From Chloroflexota bacterium (lineage in GTDB: Bacteria; Chloroflexota; Anaerolineae; Anaerolineales; UBA11579): a DNA stretch of 9,857 bases. A program made the translations under genes and the position numbers. The notes under the pieces were generated by a model. That model ran no database searches. It had not been told where the DNA came from and worked only from the letters and a program-made list of their open reading frames with translations. This document shows positions 7,697 to 9,857 of the stretch, piece after piece. Every line of letters begins with the position of its first letter. Within the stretch, counting starts at the first letter, position 1. Where the stretch lies: assembly GCA_003250455.1 (NCBI GenBank), contig QKGK01000411.1, positions 1 through 9,857 on the forward strand. The letters are read 5' to 3'.

Positions 7697-8932
7697 TCAA
7701 TCTGCCGCGCTGCACTCAATGGCGACGGTTCTTTCTGTAATCGCCCAATGGATCACGAAAATGGAGAGCCCGGAGAGGAGCGCCATACCGCTGGCGAGGG
7801 GGATGAGCGTCCCGTTGTAGAACTGGCCAATGACCGTGCCGAGCAGGGTGGAGATGAGGGTGGAGAGCGACCCAATGATGGCCGAACCAATCCCGGCGAG
7901 ATGACCAAGCGGCTGCATGGCCAGCGCGTTGCTGTTCCCAAACAGGATCCCGACACAGAAGAAGACCATCATCAACAGCGTCATGAACAGCCACAGGGGC
8001 GGCTGGCCAGTATACAGGAACGTGATGGCCAAGAATACGATCGCCAGCGCAAATTCCAGGTGGGCAGCCCAGGTAACCAGCTGGGTCATACCAAAGCGCA
8101 TCACCAGGCGGGCATTGGCAAGAGAGGCTGCGCCAATTGAAATAGACATGATCGCAAAGAACAGCGGGAAGAGGTCACCCAGGGCGTACTGCTCCTGAAA
8201 GATCTGCTGGGATGAATTCAGGTAGCCGAGGAAAAAGCCCTGTACCAGACCGACTGCCAGGGTGAATCCCAGGGCGATGCGGGTGTTGAGAATTTCCACC
8301 GTTGAACGGTAGATATGCCTGAGTGAAAACGGCTTGCGGTTCTCCGGGGTGAGGGTTTCCGGGATGCGTATGGCAAACCAGATCAGGGAGATGAGGGCAA
8401 ATACGATGAAGAATCCGAAGATGGCGCGCCACCCGGCGAATGCGAGGATCCCCTGCCCGACCGAGGGGGCAATGATGGGGACAAGGATGAAGATGGTGGA
8501 GGCAAATGACATCACCCGGGCCATTTTGCGGCCTTCAAACTGGTCGCGCACCAGCGCCATCACCACCGCCCGCGGCGATGAGAGCCCGATGCCCTGCAGC
8601 GTCCGTCCGGCCAGCATAATGGGGAAACTGGAGGCAAATACAGAAAGCAAAGAGCCGGCAATGAAGAGGGCATACCCGATATAGATGGTCGGCTTGCGTC
8701 CGGCATTGTCGGAAAGCGGCCCAAAGAACAGCCCGCCGATTGCGTTGCCCAGCAGGATCACCGAAATGATCAGCTGGCGGTCGTTGGGGTTGTTCACCTG
8801 TAATGTGTCGGCAATCTCGGGCAGGGCTGGCAGCATGGCATCGATGCACAGGGCTGTCAGGGACATCATCATGGAGATGATGATGATAAATTCAGCGATG
8901 GGGGGAGCGGCGGTCCGTTTTTCAGTGCTCAT
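7697..8932 (-). CDS. Bcr/CflA-type multidrug efflux MFS transporter
   Basis: This 411-residue inner-membrane protein fits the 12-helix drug:H+ antiporter (DHA1) layout. TM1 (about 12-30) ends in CIDAMLPALPEIA, the counterpart of the D-M-Y-L-P-A-L-P segment typical of Bcr/CflA proteins. Motif A is GPLSDNAGRKP (71-81) between TM2 and TM3. Motif B is GRTLQGIG (109-116) with Arg110, and the motif C region is PIIAPSVGQGIL (152-163) in TM5. Further hydrophobic helices follow to about residue 400. Family members export bicyclomycin, chloramphenicol, sulfonamides or cysteine; the substrate here cannot be read. The start ATG8932 has AGGA 5 nt upstream. It is a single gene, shielded from the upstream VOC gene by a terminator. 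Its C-terminus faces the aconitase terminator, and no clear terminator of its own is visible. Confidence 0.92.
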   Translation of the reverse strand: MSTEKRTAAPPIAEFIIIISMMMSLTALCIDAMLPALPEIADTLQVNNPNDRQLIISVILLGNAIGGLFFGPLSDNAGRKPTIYIGYALFIAGSLLSVFASSFPIMLAGRTLQGIGLSSPRAVVMALVRDQFEGRKMARVMSFASTIFILVPIIAPSVGQGILAFAGWRAIFGFFIVFALISLIWFAIRIPETLTPENRKPFSLRHIYRSTVEILNTRIALGFTLAVGLVQGFFLGYLNSSQQIFQEQYALGDLFPLFFAIMSISIGAASLANARLVMRFGMTQLVTWAAHLEFALAIVFLAITFLYTGQPPLWLFMTLLMMVFFCVGILFGNSNALAMQPLGHLAGIGSAIIGSLSTLISTLLGTVIGQFYNGTLIPLASGMALLSGLSIFVIHWAITERTVAIECSAAD

Positions 8933-8958
8933 AAGGGTCCTTGTTTTGAAATTAGATA

Positions 8959-8964
8959 ATTATA
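8959..8964 (-). promoter_or_regulatory. -10 element for the MFS transporter gene
   Basis: On the minus strand TATAAT (8959-8964) lies in a very AT-rich stretch, 26 nt before the ATG at 8932. A poor -35 candidate, TTACAA (8983-8988), sits 18 nt upstream. Transcription would start near 8952. Confidence 0.45.
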
Positions 8965-8995
8965 TAATTCACAATCTGTTTATTGTAATCCCCAG

Positions 8996-9025
8996 TTGAC
9001 AGAAAATCAAACCATTAGGTATAAA
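8996..9025 (+). promoter_or_regulatory. Possible plus-strand promoter antisense to the VOC gene
   Basis: A perfect TTGACA (8996-9001), an 18-nt spacer and TATAAA (9020-9025) face right, towards no annotated plus-strand gene. The predicted start (about 9032) is at the base of the bidirectional terminator hairpin. It may be chance in AT-rich DNA. Confidence 0.3.
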
Positions 9026-9028
9026 AAT

Positions 9029-9056
9029 AGAACTACCCCTGAAAAGGGGTAGTTCT
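9029..9056. terminator. Terminator of the downstream VOC gene, bidirectional in form
   Basis: AACTACCCCT (9031-9040) pairs with AGGGGTAGTT (9045-9054) around GAAA; two more pairs extend the base. On the minus strand the stem is followed by CTATTTTTATA, so it ends the VOC transcript whose stop codon is at 9093. The plus strand has the shorter run CTTTTGG. Confidence 0.85.
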
Positions 9057-9092
9057 TTTGGAGAGGGAGGATCGTTTTGTAATGTAAGAGTA

Positions 9093-9455
9093 TTATTCCA
9101 TCAGAGGCTCGAGCAGGGCAAGCAGGTTGCCGGTGGGGTCGCGGAAGGTGGCCATAGTGCCCACGGTGGCGATCTCGTAGCTTTCCATGACTACTTCGCC
9201 GCCGTTGGCCCGGACCTTTTCCAGGCTTTCCTTCAGGTTGGGGGTGTTGATGTACAGCAGCACATTATCAACGGGGTTATCTTCGCTGATCTCATTGAAT
9301 CCGCCGCCGGTGCCGCCTTCAGCTTCAAAAACAGTGTAATGCATTTCGGGATATGCGGTGATATTCCATTCAAAAACGTCTTTGTAGAATTGGGCGGATT
9401 CTTGTGCGTTTTTTGTAGGGAGCTCAATGTGTGTGATCGCGTGTTTATGGGTCAT
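9093..9455 (-). CDS. VOC family protein (glyoxalase-like)
   Basis: This 120-residue single-domain VOC protein begins with HAITHIELPTKNAQESAQFYKDVFEW (5-30), the classic first module. The second module runs from NVLLYINTPNLKESLEKVRANGG (64-86) to ATVGTMATFRDPTGNLLALLEP (96-117), an ending common in the antigen Cfp30B / CmlI-like group. His9 and Glu116 are at metal-ligand positions, but the mid-domain His is missing, so a normal metal site is unlikely and it may bind a ligand without metal. It is not close to the VOC protein at 4221-4577. The start ATG9455 follows AAGGAG by 8 nt; another ATG at 9460 is out of frame and too close to that site. It has a consensus promoter and a strong terminator, so it forms a single unit. 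Confidence 0.88.
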   Translation of the reverse strand: MTHKHAITHIELPTKNAQESAQFYKDVFEWNITAYPEMHYTVFEAEGGTGGGFNEISEDNPVDNVLLYINTPNLKESLEKVRANGGEVVMESYEIATVGTMATFRDPTGNLLALLEPLME

Positions 9456-9489
9456 TTCATTTACTCCTTAAGGGGATAGGTTATATCTA

Positions 9490-9518
9490 ATTATAGAAAG
9501 CATGTTCTAATATGTCAA
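9490..9518 (-). promoter_or_regulatory. Consensus sigma70-type promoter of the VOC gene with operator-like repeat
   Basis: On the minus strand TTGACA (9513-9518), a spacer of exactly 17 nt and TATAAT (9490-9495) match the housekeeping consensus at all 12 positions. The spacer holds TAGAACAT and TTTCTA, an inverted repeat shared with the region upstream of the DUF3048 gene (3329-3349). A leader of about 28 nt leads to the AAGGAG Shine-Dalgarno. A strong core with a palindrome in the spacer suggests repression by a bound regulator. Confidence 0.75.
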
Positions 9519-9541
9519 TATGGAATTTCTTATTTGATCCC

Positions 9542-9571
9542 CGCATACTCGCTTTTGGCGTATGCGTTTTT
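9542..9571 (+). terminator. Hairpin with T-run upstream of the 2-hydroxyacid dehydrogenase gene
   Basis: CGCATAC (9542-9548) pairs with GTATGCG (9560-9566), and TTTTT follows at 9567-9571. No plus-strand gene ends just upstream, so it could stop an RNA antisense to the VOC gene. Because it also covers the likely -35 of the next gene, it could instead be an operator. Confidence 0.4.
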
Positions 9572-9582
9572 CACCGTATAAT
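9554..9582 (+). promoter_or_regulatory. Promoter of the 2-hydroxyacid dehydrogenase gene
   Basis: A perfect TATAAT (9577-9582) has TTTGGC (9554-9559) 17 nt upstream, or TTGGCG at 16 nt. Transcription would start near 9589, about 30 nt before the ATG at 9619, which has AAAGGA 6 nt upstream. Confidence 0.55.
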
Positions 9583-9618
9583 AGGCGCAGGCAACCAAAC
9601 TTTTGTAAAGGAACTCCC

Positions 9619-9857
9619 ATGAAAAAGCCCCGCGTATTTGTCACCCGTAAGCTGCCCCCGTCTGCTGGACGCTGTGGATGCAGAGGTATGGCCGGAAGCC
9701 CTGCCGCCCTCAAAAGATGTACTGCTGGAGAAAGTGGCCGGGGTGGACGGTCTGCTGTGTCTGCTGACCGACCCGGTGGACGGCGAAGTGATGGACGCTG
9801 CCGGGCCTCAGCTGAAGGTCATCTCCAACTGTGCGGTGGGTGTGGACAATATCGACC
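9619..9857 (+). pseudogene. D-isomer-specific 2-hydroxyacid dehydrogenase (glyoxylate/hydroxypyruvate reductase type), 5' part, frameshifted
   Basis: The ATG at 9619 begins MKKPRVFVTRKLPP, the usual first strand of GyaR/GhrB-type NAD(P)H-dependent reductases. From about 9662 the family sequence continues in the +1 frame: LLDAVDAEVWPEALPP, then DVLLEKVAGVDGLLCLLTD and LKVISNCAVGVDNID at the window edge. The two frames are joined around CTGCCCCCGTCTGCTGG (9652-9668). Compared with archaeal GyaR as I recall it, about five residues are missing there, so a deletion of 3n+2 bases (perhaps 14) fits. The rest of the gene, with the Rossmann domain and catalytic Arg-Glu-His, is outside the window. A good promoter and Shine-Dalgarno remain. 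It could be a recent pseudogene, an assembly error or, less likely, a programmed +1 shift at the C-run. Initiation at GTG9674 in the second frame would lose the first strand. Confidence 0.78.

Noticed and set aside
7565..8140. 191-codon plus-strand open frame
   Set aside because: It runs from the repeat units into sequence antisense to the transporter; charged, low-complexity composition and no motif.

Overview
The window is chromosomal DNA of moderate to high GC with intergenic spacers that are visibly richer in A+T. The gene mix is a YerB-type DUF3048 lipoprotein, an AcnA-type aconitase, a GrdB-like reductase-family protein, an AlbA_2 (Schlafen-type) protein, VOC proteins and a Bcr/CflA exporter. 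Together with the dispersed GTCATTGCGA-type intergenic repeats this suggests a member of the Chloroflexota, perhaps Anaerolineae. That placement is inferred from gene style only; no ribosomal marker is present.

Layout from left to right. (1) 1-465, minus strand: the N-terminal 155 codons of an AlbA_2 domain protein that runs off the left edge. Its promoter sits so close to the ATG that the mRNA is probably leaderless. (2) 711-1544, plus: a GrdB/PrdB-family protein that appears to lack the usual Sec/Cys residue, followed by a clear terminator. (3) 1545-1965: no gene, but a cluster of palindromic repeats and the terminator of the next gene. (4) 1966-3270, minus: the DUF3048 lipoprotein. (5) 3271-3450: a divergent intergenic region with inverted repeats. 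(6) 3451-4577, plus: a two-gene operon, GNAT acetyltransferase then VOC protein, with ATGA stop/start overlap. (7) 4776-7478, plus: aconitase, with a leader of about 125 nt and a strong terminator. (8) 7531-7696: a second repeat cluster. (9) 7697-8932, minus: Bcr/CflA-type drug exporter. (10) 9093-9455, minus: a VOC protein with a consensus sigma70-type promoter and a strong terminator. (11) 9619 to the right edge, plus: the 5' part of a 2-hydroxyacid dehydrogenase with a frameshift near codon 14.

Apart from the GNAT-VOC pair the genes look like single transcription units, and they do not form one pathway. Aconitase belongs to the TCA cycle and the hydroxyacid dehydrogenase probably to glyoxylate/hydroxypyruvate metabolism. 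The remaining genes are accessory: export, acetylation, VOC proteins, an envelope lipoprotein and a nucleic-acid-binding regulator. I see no defence system, phage, CRISPR array, rRNA or tRNA. The most interesting signals are non-coding: the paired repeat units found at two loci (one interrupted by another palindromic element), a nearly identical operator-like motif in front of two unrelated minus-strand genes, and a promoter and terminator placed to make an RNA antisense to the VOC gene. The frameshifted dehydrogenase and the GrdB-like protein without its Sec/Cys residue are the most notable coding oddities.
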